Shown here: in pieces, positions 9,813 to 18,404 of the stretch
Layout: each line of letters starts with the position of its first letter
Numbering within the stretch: the first letter of the stretch is position 1
Origin: Oehlia diaphana
Lineage: Eukaryota; Glomeromycota; Glomeromycetes; Glomerales; Glomeraceae
Reading direction: 5' to 3'
Length of the DNA stretch: 24,210 nt
Assembly (NCBI GenBank): GCA_003833135.1
Contig: QZLH01000344.1
Coordinates: 38,856-63,065 of the forward strand
Notes under the pieces: model-generated
Database searches by the model: none
Told to the model about the DNA's origin: nothing
Seen by the model: only the letters and a program-made list of their open reading frames with translations
Made by a program: the position numbers and the translations under genes

Positions 9813-10971
9813 ATTTATTTCAAATTTCCGTTTTCTAAAATAAATAAAAATTAACTTCGAAGCATATTTATTTTATTCCCAAGCATATGCACCTATCTTG
9901 CTAATTATTCATTGATTTCACATATATTTTTTTATACCAATCTACCTCGAGATTATTCAAAGCTTTATATATCCTACATTAATGACGTCGTGGCTAAATG
10001 TTCTGAAAAACTTATTCTATACTTATGGTGATTAACCCTGTATGCCCGTCGACGGCTCAATAGCTGAGTCGATCATTATCAGACCTTCAAAAGCGAATAG
10101 ATTTTACTGGATAATTAGAATGCGTCATCCTCAAATTATTATTAACAATTATTCTCATTGACTTCCAATCGAATGTCGAAAACGACGACGGTACCTTATT
10201 TTTTGCGGCAGGTAACCAGTTTTCATAAAATTCAAATATTAATGTAAATTGCAATTATTGAAAAAACGATCATGTGATTAGCACTTTTTAGTAGCCAATC
10301 GTTCATCCAGATTTTTTCCCTTAAACAAGTTATGTTTTGTAAATTAGTAATACACTAATTTTGATCACTTTATTATAAAATAATCAATTAGATACACGAC
10401 CATAGGATATATCCGTTAATGGTCATGTTATGTCTGATAATTATAATTGACTGGATCAATATTTATATCTTTTTTTTTCAACGTACATTTCTCTCTCCCT
10501 TGTAAATAGAAAACAACTAATATTATTCATCATTTTATTAACTCTAATAAAGCGTCGATTTTTAACTTATTGCCGTTTTCAAAATGGTTGAAATTCGATA
10601 ATTTATATGAGGTGATGACAAAAACACAAAAAAAACAAAAAATTATATCAAAAAACACACTAAAAAAATCACATGAAATGCGTGTCATGTAATACGAGAT
10701 CACAAAATCTCAAGTTTTTTTTGCGTTAAAAAGCCAAGCCTTTAAAAGGTTGGAATTTGACACCAAGCCACAAATGATCTGCGATCACGTGACCAAGACA
10801 ATTACACTTGAAAAATAATGTTGAGATTACAAATAAATTAAAAGTAAGTTTTTCTCATTTGGAAAATGCAAATCTTTCTGAATTACTCAAATTTTCAAAT
10901 CAGTATAATCAATAGTTAATTTTTACCGCAAAATTTCCTAGAAACGGATAAATAAATACATATAAAATTTG
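9813..10971. other. Intergenic DNA; possible orphan 5' gene end near 10564-10603
   Basis: No complete gene is visible. GCCGTTTTCAAAATGGTTGA at about 10573-10592 places an ATG in a good fungal context, but the frame stops after five codons. The same TTTTCAAAATGGTTGA occurs at about 16845-16860, also followed by a short dead frame, so both may be relics of a shared 5' gene end. A small inverted repeat GACCAT...ATGGTC lies at about 10399-10426. Confidence 0.35.
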
Positions 10972-11123
10972 CTACCTAGTAGGTATAACTACATTTGCAT
11001 AATCGTGTAAATGGTGCTGATCAGGGGATAATATGTAATAACTATTTGTTGCTGACTTAGCCAAGTCTTTTAAAAAACTTGTTGTCACCTGATCACCACG
11101 TTGAGGTGCAGCAACATTGATCA
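10972..11123 (-). other. Coding-like tail next to the minisatellite
   Basis: The minus strand stays open for about 50 codons outside the repeat, reading from INVAAPQRGDQVTT to NVVIPTR and a stop at 10972. Composition is balanced and not AT-driven, so it may be the last exon of a gene whose upstream part was replaced or expanded by the purine repeat. I do not recognise it. TGATCAGGGG occurs at both about 11020 and 11119, which could have promoted rearrangement. Confidence 0.3.
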
Positions 11124-11690
11124 GGGGGGGAAGGGGAAAACGAAGGGAAAGAGGAAAACGAAGGGAAAGGGGAAAACGAAGGAAAAGGGGAAAACGAAGG
11201 GAGAGTGGAAAACGAAGGGAAAGGGGATAAAGAAAGGGAAAGGGAAAGGGGATAACGAAAGGGAGAGGGGATAACGAAGGGAAAGGGGATAAAGAAAGGG
11301 AAAGGGGATAAAGAAAGGGAAAGGGGATAAAGAAAGGGAAAGGGGATAAAGAAAGGGAAAGGAAAAAGGGATAGCGAAAGGGAAAGAGGATAACGAAAGG
11401 AAAAGTGGATAACGAATGGGAAAGGGGATAACGAAATGGAAAGGGGATAACGAAATGGAAAGGGATAACAAAAGGGAAAAGGGATAGCGAAAGGGAAAGG
11501 GGATAACGAAAGGGAAAAGGGATAGCGAAAGGGAAAGGGGATAACGAAAGGGAAAGGGGATAACTAAAGGAAAAGGGGATAACTAAAGGGAAAGGGGATA
11601 ACGAAAGGGAAAAGGGATAGCGAAAGGGAAAGGGGATAACGAAAGGGAAAAGGGATAAAGAAAGGGAAAGAGAAAAGCAAGAGAAACATA
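11124..11690. repeat. Purine-rich minisatellite, 18-19 bp unit
   Basis: About thirty head-to-tail units with consensus GGGAAAGGGGATAACGAAA (19 bases) and regional variants: an 18-base form containing GGGGAAAACGAA at the left edge, a GGGGATAAAGAAA form at about 11220-11360, and alternating GGGATAGCGAAA and GGGGATAACGAAA forms to the right. The plus strand is almost all purines. The unit has no stop codon in any minus frame, so long overlapping frames appear (S/L/F/P-rich) without being genes. Variant blocks show local homogenisation by unequal exchange or slippage. G-runs could form quadruplex or triplex structures. Confidence 0.9.
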
Positions 11691-11880
11691 CACACCACCA
11701 ACACAAAAACCCACATACAAACCTACACACAACAACCTACGTACCTAAAGGAAGACGTAAAGAAAAGAGCATAAGAACATAGGGAAGACCTAGACAGAAA
11801 GAAAACAGACCTAATAAAAGGAAGATAAAGAAGACATAAAAAAAAAGAACAAAGAAAACAAAGAGACATATTTATATTAT
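11691..11880. repeat. Low-complexity A/C- and purine-rich tract
   Basis: An A/C-rich stretch (ACACCACCAACACAAAAACC) is followed by an A/G-rich tract (AAAGAAAAGAGC, GAAGATAAAGAAG) to about 11870. It continues the strand asymmetry of the minisatellite without its unit. Confidence 0.6.
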
Positions 11881-12007
11881 TTAAATTATGTACTCATGAT
11901 TCATGAGTCATGACATCAAGATTTGTACATGTCATAAGGAATGAGTGATTTTTTTCGTGTCGTGTAGGACAAATAGCAAATTATCAGTGTTACAAAAAAG
12001 TATATAA

Positions 12008-12277
12008 TCAAAAAAGGAAGAATAAAGATGACGCAGGGTAAGGAATATTACGTGGGTAAATAACAATAGAATATCCTTCGTTACGCTCCGGACCCTTACG
12101 ATTTGAATAATTGATCTGACGTCGGCGTAGGTTGAGGTCATCAGTTAACAGTTGAGAAACACCGGACAAGTAAATGTTAATCTGACACGTGCTGAACATT
12201 TCCAAATTCCTAAGTCTGTTAGCCCAAAAGATACATTTCAATATTAACAAGAGATTCACTGCTAATAAGAACTTCAT
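12008..12277 (-). CDS. Possible small secreted protein, 89 aa (doubtful)
   Basis: From ATG at 12277 a frame of 89 codons begins MKFLLAVNLLLILKC, a convincing signal-peptide-like core, followed by a polar region with two further cysteines at most and the text KGPERNEGYSIV. The latter is encoded by TTCGTTACGCTCCGGACCC read in reverse, which resembles the CGTTAC(T)NCGC word seen at about 6065, 16997 and 20514, so the 3' half may be repeat DNA. An overlapping minus frame (11932-12141) is also open. No introns are needed. The evidence for a gene is limited to the N-terminus. Confidence 0.28.
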   Translation of the reverse strand: MKFLLAVNLLLILKCIFWANRLRNLEMFSTCQINIYLSGVSQLLTDDLNLRRRQINYSNRKGPERNEGYSIVIYPRNIPYPASSLFFLF

Positions 12278-12428
12278 AAGGAGATATTGAAACTTTATTT
12301 ATTAGTATTTGGAAAAAAAATATGTTCAGAAATAAATTGAATATGCATAATATTTAATAATTTAAATGATATAAAAACAATAATTTAGTTAAAATTGGAA
12401 GCATGACGTCATGAAATTTCAAAAAAAT

Positions 12429-13432
12429 TATGCCGCTTGTTTCACAAGTTTTTCGATAACTTCGGTGACTGGACGAGAAGTAAAACTAAAATTTATCATC
12501 TGCTCGTTTTGCACAAGGGTGGCTTTGAAATTTTCCTCGAATGAAGGAATTGGATCGATCTTGTTTTGGTATCTATGTTTTATTTCTTTATCTTCAACAA
12601 CTTCCCATTTTGAGCCTTCATGAGTACATAATTATTAGCCAACGTCTTTTTTTTAAAAAAAAAAATTGGGTTAAAAAAAAGATGTAATGCTCACCAGAAA
12701 TTTCTTCAAACTTTTGAAGGTACTCATTTAATGACAAAATAACTCCAGCGACTTTAATAAAGGCATTACGAGCTTCTGGCATTTTAAGTCTCTACGATAT
12801 ATTTACCAACATCAGATAAAGAAGTAGTATGCAATTTTTTATTACCATCCGCGTAGAACGTAGCTTTTTTATTCTTGACATCAAATCCAATCCAGCCAAG
12901 GAATTCTTGGAATAATCCATTATAGATAATCGTATATTCAAGACCACTTTTTATTACTTCTTCTTCAAATCTGATTTTACCATCTGTGATTTGAGGAACT
13001 CCAACTCTTTATTATATAAAAAAAAATTCTTTAGATTTATCATCAACATGCATTAACAAAAGAAAGATAAAAAATACCGTACTTATACTCGAAACCAAAT
13101 TTGGACGGGATGAACCTCTTTACAAAGGCTTCTTTGGCAGCAACAATGGAGCCTGGCTATCGTATAGATTCGCATTGGAATCACTTAAAGTACTGATAAC
13201 GACGTCTGTCCCTTTAAGGACGTTGACTAGATCATCTTTTTGATATTAATCTGCATATACAATTTCTGCGCCCTTAGAAGCTAACAATTTTGCTTTCTCA
13301 TTTTCGGTTTTAGGTTTCCTTCGAAGAATCTTCACATCATAAGATCCATCGTTCAAAAAGGCCACAGAAATATGATAACCTAAATTACCCGTGCCTCCAG
13401 CAATAGTTACGGTTTTTAAATTGTGAGCTCAT
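12429..13432 (-). pseudogene. NmrA / isoflavone-reductase-like oxidoreductase pseudogene
   Basis: Read from ATG at 13432, the sequence gives a Rossmann NAD(P)-binding start (KTVTIAGGTGNLGYHIS), then DVKILRRKP, TDVVISTLSD, AFVKRFIPSKFGFEY, KSGLEYTIIYNGLF, TSLSDVGKYIVE and a C-terminus ending EVIEKLVKQAA before TAA at 12429. This is the order of the NmrA-like / phenylcoumaran-benzylic-ether-reductase family. Two introns with canonical borders fit the frame: 13005-13077 and 12616-12694. The gene is broken by a frameshift just after the start codon, an in-frame TAA at 13246-13248, a frameshift near 13155 and another at about 12785. Conservation of the protein text suggests recent loss; clustered sequencing errors are possible but four lesions make that less likely. 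Confidence 0.85.
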
Positions 13433-14686
13433 TTTGAATTTTAAATTAAGATTTTTATTATTTGTATACTTTTGTATAAACAAAAGCTTTTAGTACCATT
13501 TATTGTATTTATATATAAAAAAAAAATGACAATAATCGGGGGAAATTACTAATATTCATAATTGTTTCCTTGTATTTTCATCTTATATGATAAAAAATCG
13601 GCAGAATACAGATTATGACGAATTACAAATGATCAAATCAATTTGAAATGTCAAAATATATGAGTGATCTGCGAAAGAATTAAAAATCGCTTTAACCTGC
13701 TATAGTAAAAATTAAACATAGAATAATGGATTGGAATGATAGAATAATTTTTCATCCATTGATTATTCTAGAAACATGAGAATACTAAGAAGTTTTCAAA
13801 ACTATTTCTTAGTAATAATTCTTATTTAAAGGGTTGCCCCTTTCCAAATATTGCTTTCCGACCCTTTTAACAAGGGTCGTAAAGAGTCTATCAAATGTCG
13901 GCTAAATTTTTTTCAAGAATGTTAAATCATGTTAACCTCCCTAATATCTTTATTTATAGAGTTATGGAATTTATCATTGACGGAGTATAAAAGAGATTCA
14001 ATCTTTCCGCTGAAATAATGTAAATATTAAAAAAAGTTTAAATCATAAAAAAAATAAACTACTTTATTTCTTTTTCACACAAGAATAGACACTAATTAAA
14101 AACTTTGACCACAGACAAGTAGATATTTTAATCTTACTTTGCCGCTTTCTAGACATTCTGGAACAAAAATTTGTAACAAACTTTATTAAAAGTTGTTTGG
14201 TCCAAAAAAATAAAACTTTAAACCAGCTAATTAATGAATTGGTCAATATATGAGCTTTGCGTTTAACGTATTTAAAGCTTATTTTATTTCGCTCATTTGA
14301 ATATTTCACAATCTCGCCCTTAAAAATTTATTTGTGCACCATAAAAATATAAATATACCGTAATTACATTTTGTATATATGAATTATGAAATCATTTAAT
14401 CAAAGTTTGGGTGCGTTACAATAATACGCTTATTATATGAATCACGTGAATCACGTGAACTACAAAATTAGAAAATGACAAAGATTTTGGAAATAATAAT
14501 TTTAGACAAAAGCTTTTATTATTAGGATAATTTGCTTAAAGCCACTAAAACAGTGAATATCAGATATGGATTTAGAATTATAAGAATGACAAAATTTCAT
14601 TTCAGCTTTCATTAACAATATAAAATAACAAAAAAAAAAAAACTAAATAATTTAATAATAATTTCGTGATTCAAAAGTCAGTTGAC
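13433..14686. other. Intergenic DNA with small hairpins and paired E-boxes
   Basis: No convincing gene. A perfect hairpin CGACCCTT-ttaac-AAGGGTCG lies at 13859-13879, and an imperfect one (GAATAATGGATTGG against CCATTGATTATTC) at 13722-13768. Two CACGTG boxes 3 bases apart occur at 14443-14448 and 14452-14457. On the minus strand a short exon-like piece, TTCCAG then AATGTCTAGAAAGCGG and a GTAAG donor, occurs near 14130-14160; it could be an isolated relic exon. Confidence 0.4.
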
Positions 14687-14692
14687 TTTATT
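14687..14692 (-). terminator. Polyadenylation signal of the small peptide gene
   Basis: AATAAA on the minus strand, about 57 bases beyond the stop codon of the peptide gene. Position and orientation suit a 3' end signal; in AT-rich DNA chance occurrence is possible. Confidence 0.4.
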
Positions 14693-14748
14693 TAAAATCT
14701 CTAATAGTACAAAATTATGCTTAACAATAAAACTACTGATATTTTTTA

Positions 14749-15083
14749 TTACTTACCAAAAATTTTGCACGAGCACCCGAAACGGGTTATAAAACATCCA
14801 GGAGCACAAAATAGAGCTTGAAAATAAATTATTTATTTATTATTATTATTATTTTTTTTTTTGAAAAGAAGAATTAAAAATAATAAGTTTTATTTAATTA
14901 TTTACCTTCAGGATCCGGTCGAGCTTGAAAATAAAATTTTTTTTTTTTTAAAAAAAAGGAAAAGAAAAATTAAACAATAATAAAATAATAAAATTTATTT
15001 AACTATTTACCCTCAGAAACTGACGCTAGGGCCGAAATGATTACGATCACGAAAATACTAGTGAAAAGAACTTTGACATTCAT
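14749..15083 (-). CDS. Three-exon gene for a 52-aa secreted cysteine-rich peptide
   Basis: Exons: 15083-15011, 14923-14906 (18 nt) and 14816-14749, joined by introns 14924-15010 and 14817-14905. Both introns start GTAAAT, end TTTTCAAG and interrupt a codon after its first base. The product has 52 residues: a signal peptide (about 1-20, starts MNVKVLFTSIF, ends ISALA), a short linker with ARPDPE, and a C-terminal core CAPGCFITRFGCSCK with cysteines 34, 38, 45 and 47, ending IFGK. Removing the signal leaves about 30 residues, so a disulfide-stabilised secreted peptide such as an effector or signalling peptide is plausible. A TATA box lies upstream and AATAAA downstream. Exon 3 ends in GGTAAGTAA, which is both codons GK-stop and a perfect splice donor, so an alternative last exon is possible. 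I cannot name the family. Too short and too split to appear as a single open frame. Confidence 0.68.
14814..15027. repeat. Tandem duplication (107-bp period) inside the peptide gene
   Basis: GAGCTTGAAAATAAA occurs at 14814-14828 and again at 14921-14935. ATTATTTACCTTCAGG at about 14897-14912 matches AACTATTTACCCTCAGAAA at about 15001-15019. The two introns are alike at both ends, and their middles differ mainly in A/T runs. The unit therefore spans the end of one exon, a whole intron and the first bases of the next exon, and the copy junction creates the 18-nt middle exon. Confidence 0.7.
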
Positions 15084-15129
15084 TTTTTTCAATTATTTTT
15101 TTTTTATAAAGTTTGAGATGTTGTAAAAG

Positions 15130-15135
15130 TTTATA
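15130..15135 (-). promoter_or_regulatory. Candidate TATA box of the small peptide gene
   Basis: Minus strand ATATAAAC about 50 bases before the ATG at 15083. A second TATAAA (15103-15108) lies only about 20 bases before the ATG and is less well placed. Confidence 0.4.
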
Positions 15136-15577
15136 TTTCGATTTATTCAAAATTTAGAATATTTTACAAAATGTATTACGTCCTAACACCAAGTGATTAT
15201 AACGCTTTTTATATTCAGCCGAATATTGTGGCAGAGTATTTACATAATTTAATAAATTAGATCATAATCAAATAAGCCCAAAAACCCGTATTTATTTAGC
15301 ATAAGCTTACATTATTTATATATGTGGCGTAATTTCTTTACTAAGCCACATCATCACAGTAATTCATACCATCCGATGAATGCTTTGATGCCTTTTTAAG
15401 GTTCTTGATAAAATCCTTTTTTCAATATTTAATTAAACCATTCGCAATTTGTTATGATCCTTATAATTCAATCAGATTAATCAGCCTTCTTGAATGGTTA
15501 ATCATTCGAACAATATTTTATATTTATTTAGCTTAGGAAAAAAAGCATAAGCTTACATTACTTATATACGTGATATT

Positions 15578-15580
<3 letters not shown>
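15136..15580. other. Intergenic DNA with a dispersed direct repeat
   Basis: AGCATAAGCTTACATTATTTATATATGTG at about 15299-15327 recurs with two or three changes at about 15544-15573, immediately before the long T run. No gene is visible between them. Confidence 0.5.

Positions 15581-15640
<60 letters not shown>
15581..15640. repeat. Homopolymer run of 60 T
   Basis: Sixty consecutive T on the plus strand. It may be the poly(A) tail of a retroposed sequence in minus orientation, a slippage-grown tract, or an assembly/sequencing artefact; exact length should not be trusted. Confidence 0.85.
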
Positions 15641-15641
<1 letters not shown>

Positions 15642-15689
15642 TAAAATATTGTGTTAAACCTAATGTTATTAGAATCTACTAATAAAAAA

Positions 15690-15870
15690 ACCCGTTGCCC
15701 ATTAAGCTATCCGATATCTATCCGTTAAATAACTGTTTACCTTAACGGGTTAAAACGGGTTAAAACGGTTAGACCGCTTTATATAATATGATTTTCTGAT
15801 ATATTCGACATGACGTCAGCCCGAATTAGTATGAGCAAACTCGTTTTACCCGTTAACAATCCGGATCTGA
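15690..15870. repeat. AACGGGTTAAA repeat cluster
   Basis: ACCCGTT / AACGGGT words occur in both orientations: ACCCGTTGCCC at about 15689, AACGGGTTAAAACGGGTTAAAACGG at about 15743-15767 (tandem copies), and GTTTTACCCGTTAAC at about 15842-15856. The inverted arrangement suggests a degenerate MITE or its subterminal repeats. One TGACGTCA lies inside it at 15811-15818. Confidence 0.5.
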
Positions 15871-16443
15871 ACCTTATTATATCAAATTATGTTATTTAAA
15901 TTATAAGAAAATTTTTTGAACAAAGTAATTTAACGATAACTTTTATCTACTGCCAATACACAGAAACTTTAAATAAAAATTAAATTCTATTTTATTATTC
16001 ATTTAAAAAATTTTCTAATGTTTCATTATTTGACTGTTTATTTTATTAATCCTTTTTTCACCTTAGCAAAAAAATACAATTTATTTACAGTAATACTAAA
16101 AGATAATTTTCTCGCTATTATAAAGCATTTACAATAGTAATATTAAAAAAGATATATATATTTTTGCATATCTGAAACTTTCAGATACAATCGGAACTCC
16201 GATCAAATATTTATCAGAAAATAAGAAAAGTGGGTAAAAGTGGGTGATACCTCGGCTTCACTTTAGGTAATTGGGTTTTTACTATCTGAGAAATAAAAAT
16301 AAAAAGGAATCAATGTTCAAACTTCAAAGCTTTATTTGATTTCTGCCAAAATGTCAAATTAATTTCCGACTGTGTTTAATCGTAATATTAACAACATTAA
16401 AGTTAAATATCATTGAATTAAACATAATACAACGAATTTCGCC

Positions 16444-16458
16444 CATTGGTGACGTCAC
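16444..16458. promoter_or_regulatory. ATTGG-TGACGTCA module 1
   Basis: CATTGG directly next to TGACGTCAC (palindrome at 16450-16457). TGACGTCA is the known binding palindrome of CREB/ATF-type bZIP factors; use here is inferred. Confidence 0.35.
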
Positions 16459-16693
16459 TTTAAGAAAAACAATTGATTATGTATTTAGAATTTAAATAGC
16501 TTAAAACTTATATTTACTTCGATTAATTTTTAGTGTTATCAGTTATGATTTTATTTTTTTTAATTTTTCCTTTTAATTCTAAATTTCATAATTCAATTCG
16601 GAGAAAAATAATTTTTAATAAACACATATCAGGACCATACATGGAATTTCTTTTAACATTACAATTTTCGAAAGTTTAACAATCTTCTATTTC

Positions 16694-16709
16694 ATTGGAT
16701 GACGTCACG
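16694..16709. promoter_or_regulatory. ATTGG-TGACGTCA module 2
   Basis: CATTGG one base from TGACGTCAC (palindrome at 16700-16707), repeating module 1 at 250 bases distance, and followed by CACGTG and a TATA-like word at promoter-like spacing. Confidence 0.35.
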
Positions 16710-17251
16710 TTATTACCGAGAAATTCACGTGATCAATCATTGTGCGTGGACATATATAGTTCTTCGCAGAATTTTAATTATACAAATTAATTCTTTAGCT
16801 CAAATTTCTCAAAATTTTTTAAACTATAAATTTTATCGTCATTTTCAAAATGGTTGACGCAGTTATGTTTGAATAAAAAAGCAACCCGGGACTAACACCT
16901 GACAAAAAATGGGAATCATTCATTTAGTTATAAAGTGAAGAAAGTGATATGAATGATGAAATAGTCAACATAAACGAAGTCGTATGTTCAATTATTCGTT
17001 ACTACGCGTTGCATTATTAGTCAAAACAAAGATTTATAATTTGAAAAATAAATAACTAAGAAATGGGACTTTCTTATCGATTTGGTTCAAAGTTTATATC
17101 CTTAAAATCTTCTTAGATTTAGATTACTACCAGTTTTATAAGCTGATATTTAATCTAATCAAGTAAAAGAAAATTTTGTTAGTAAACTTACACAAGTAGC
17201 AATTGTTATATACAAATCAAAGCAAATTTAATTATCACATTTAAATAATCT

Positions 17252-17650
17252 GAACTAAGAATTATTCAAACTTTTCAATGCACATTCATAATATCCATAT
17301 CTACACCATTCTTGACATTCAATATTCCAATAATTAATTAAATCCTTCAGACTATTTTAACTAAGTAAATCTTACCAAAACTACCTTCCTCAATATAAGT
17401 GATATTTTGAAATTTTTCAAAAGGTATCCATTCAAGACATTTGTTTAAAGTACATATTGTGATTGTTGTAATTCATCAATATCTTTATTTCCACTAGTCC
17501 AATTTTTAATGTTATTCTTATCCTTTAGCATTACAAGGTTGACACCAAAATTCTCCTGTACCAAGTTTATTACATTCTCCACATATCCATATACTTGTTT
17601 TCTTTTTTCTAAATCTTACATATAAACTTGCATCTTCTGATTCAGTACTA
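17252..17650 (-). pseudogene. TKL-like kinase pseudogene, N-terminal part with zinc ribbon
   Basis: Starts with a CxxC...CxxC ribbon, ICGECN and WCQPCN, about 17525-17590. After a stop or shift comes NWTSGNKDIDE, then in another frame CLEWIPFEKFQNITY, the glycine-rich loop EEGSFGKIY, and in a third frame EWCRYGYYECALKSLNNS, which includes the probable ATP-binding lysine in ALK. At least three frame changes and several stops make it dead. The rest of the kinase domain is not recognisable below 17250. Ribbon plus kinase is a layout I know from expanded kinase families of arbuscular mycorrhizal fungi; that link is from memory of the family. Confidence 0.75.
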
Positions 17651-17879
17651 GTTAAATCAATAATAACATGGAGCTCTTTATGATAAAAAATGATTAATAA
17701 TACTATAATTATTAATAATAATGTGAATTTATAATACCTGATATTCATCATAATCAACATCCTTTCATAACCACTTTTGATTTTTTTCCATAATACTAAC
17801 TAGTTTAAATTATATGAATTAATAATTTTGTAGATGCGAGTAATTTAATCAAATAATTTTAGAATTATAATACGTAAAA

Positions 17880-18110
17880 GCAAAAATGAACGTGGGGACA
17901 AATTTGACCTATTGTTGTACGGCTATACTAATTTTCGCCCTAGTTCCATTGATTCTGGCAGTGAACCGGGTCCGATTGATCAACATCTGGAATTTTTGAT
18001 TTATAACCATTTGTAATCATCGGACCCATGTCTTCTGCCGTTATTACATAGAATCCGAGCTAATTCTACATCGGATCCAGTGAGAACCTGGGGACTAAGC
18101 TTAAACTGTT
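17880..18110. repeat. GC-richer island with GGGTCCGAT inverted repeats
   Basis: This stretch is visibly less AT-rich than its surroundings. GGGTCCGAT at about 17978-17986 is answered by ATCGGACCC at about 18018-18026, with ATCGGATCC again at about 18069-18078, and TGGGGAC occurs near both ends (about 17892 and 18088). No open frame of note. It is probably a small transposon or repeat copy lying between two kinase relics. Confidence 0.4.
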
Positions 18111-18404
18111 ACAATTTTTTTTATGCAGAGAAAAATAAATATTATTGGACTAAATATGGCAATTTATAAAGACAATACGCTTGTTGATCATAACAAAAAA
18201 ATTAATATTGTTCAACTTTTTTCAATCAATTTTTGATATTAACGAATCTAATTTTGATTGTATTTTGATGTTCATTATTTTGTTACACTTAAAATTTCCA
18301 CATACTTTTAAAGACATGTATGTAACATTCTATGATTATAAATAGTATTGCATAGTTATAATTACACAAATATGAACACAAAAAGTTTAGTATAACATGC
18401 ATTT
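18111..18404. other. AT-rich spacer, nothing recognised
   Basis: No coding, repeat or RNA signal could be supported here. A tail exon for the neighbouring kinase was sought and not found. Confidence 0.5.

Larger units (their letters stand above)
15871..17250. other. Repeat copy B and promoter-like relics
   Basis: No complete gene is visible. Bases about 16327-16446 are related to about 5780-5910. Two promoter-like modules combine an inverted CCAAT box and a cyclic-AMP-response-element palindrome: CATTGGTGACGTCAC at 16444-16458 and CATTGGATGACGTCAC at 16694-16709. After the second come a CACGTG box (about 16727), a CATATATAG TATA-like word (about 16749) and an ATG in good context at about 16852, whose frame closes after eight codons. 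Confidence 0.4.

Noticed and set aside
10190..10945. Possible 750-bp transposon with TTGCGG-type ends like those of the 4400-4538 MITE
   Set aside because: Only short words match (TTTTTTGCGGCAGGTAA versus TTTTGCGGTAAAAA); the ends are too divergent to define an element.
11124..11690. CRISPR array
   Set aside because: The units are contiguous tandem copies without unique spacers, in a eukaryotic context.
11121..11730. S/L/F/P-rich open frames across the minisatellite
   Set aside because: The 19-bp unit contains no stop in any minus frame, so open frames are an automatic result of the repeat.
12411..12623. Plus-strand 70-codon frame
   Set aside because: Antisense to the last exon of the NmrA-like pseudogene.
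14064..14309. Minus-strand 81-codon frame
   Set aside because: Begins on GTG, is basic and AT-driven, and shows no family; only a short exon-like piece near 14130-14160 is notable.
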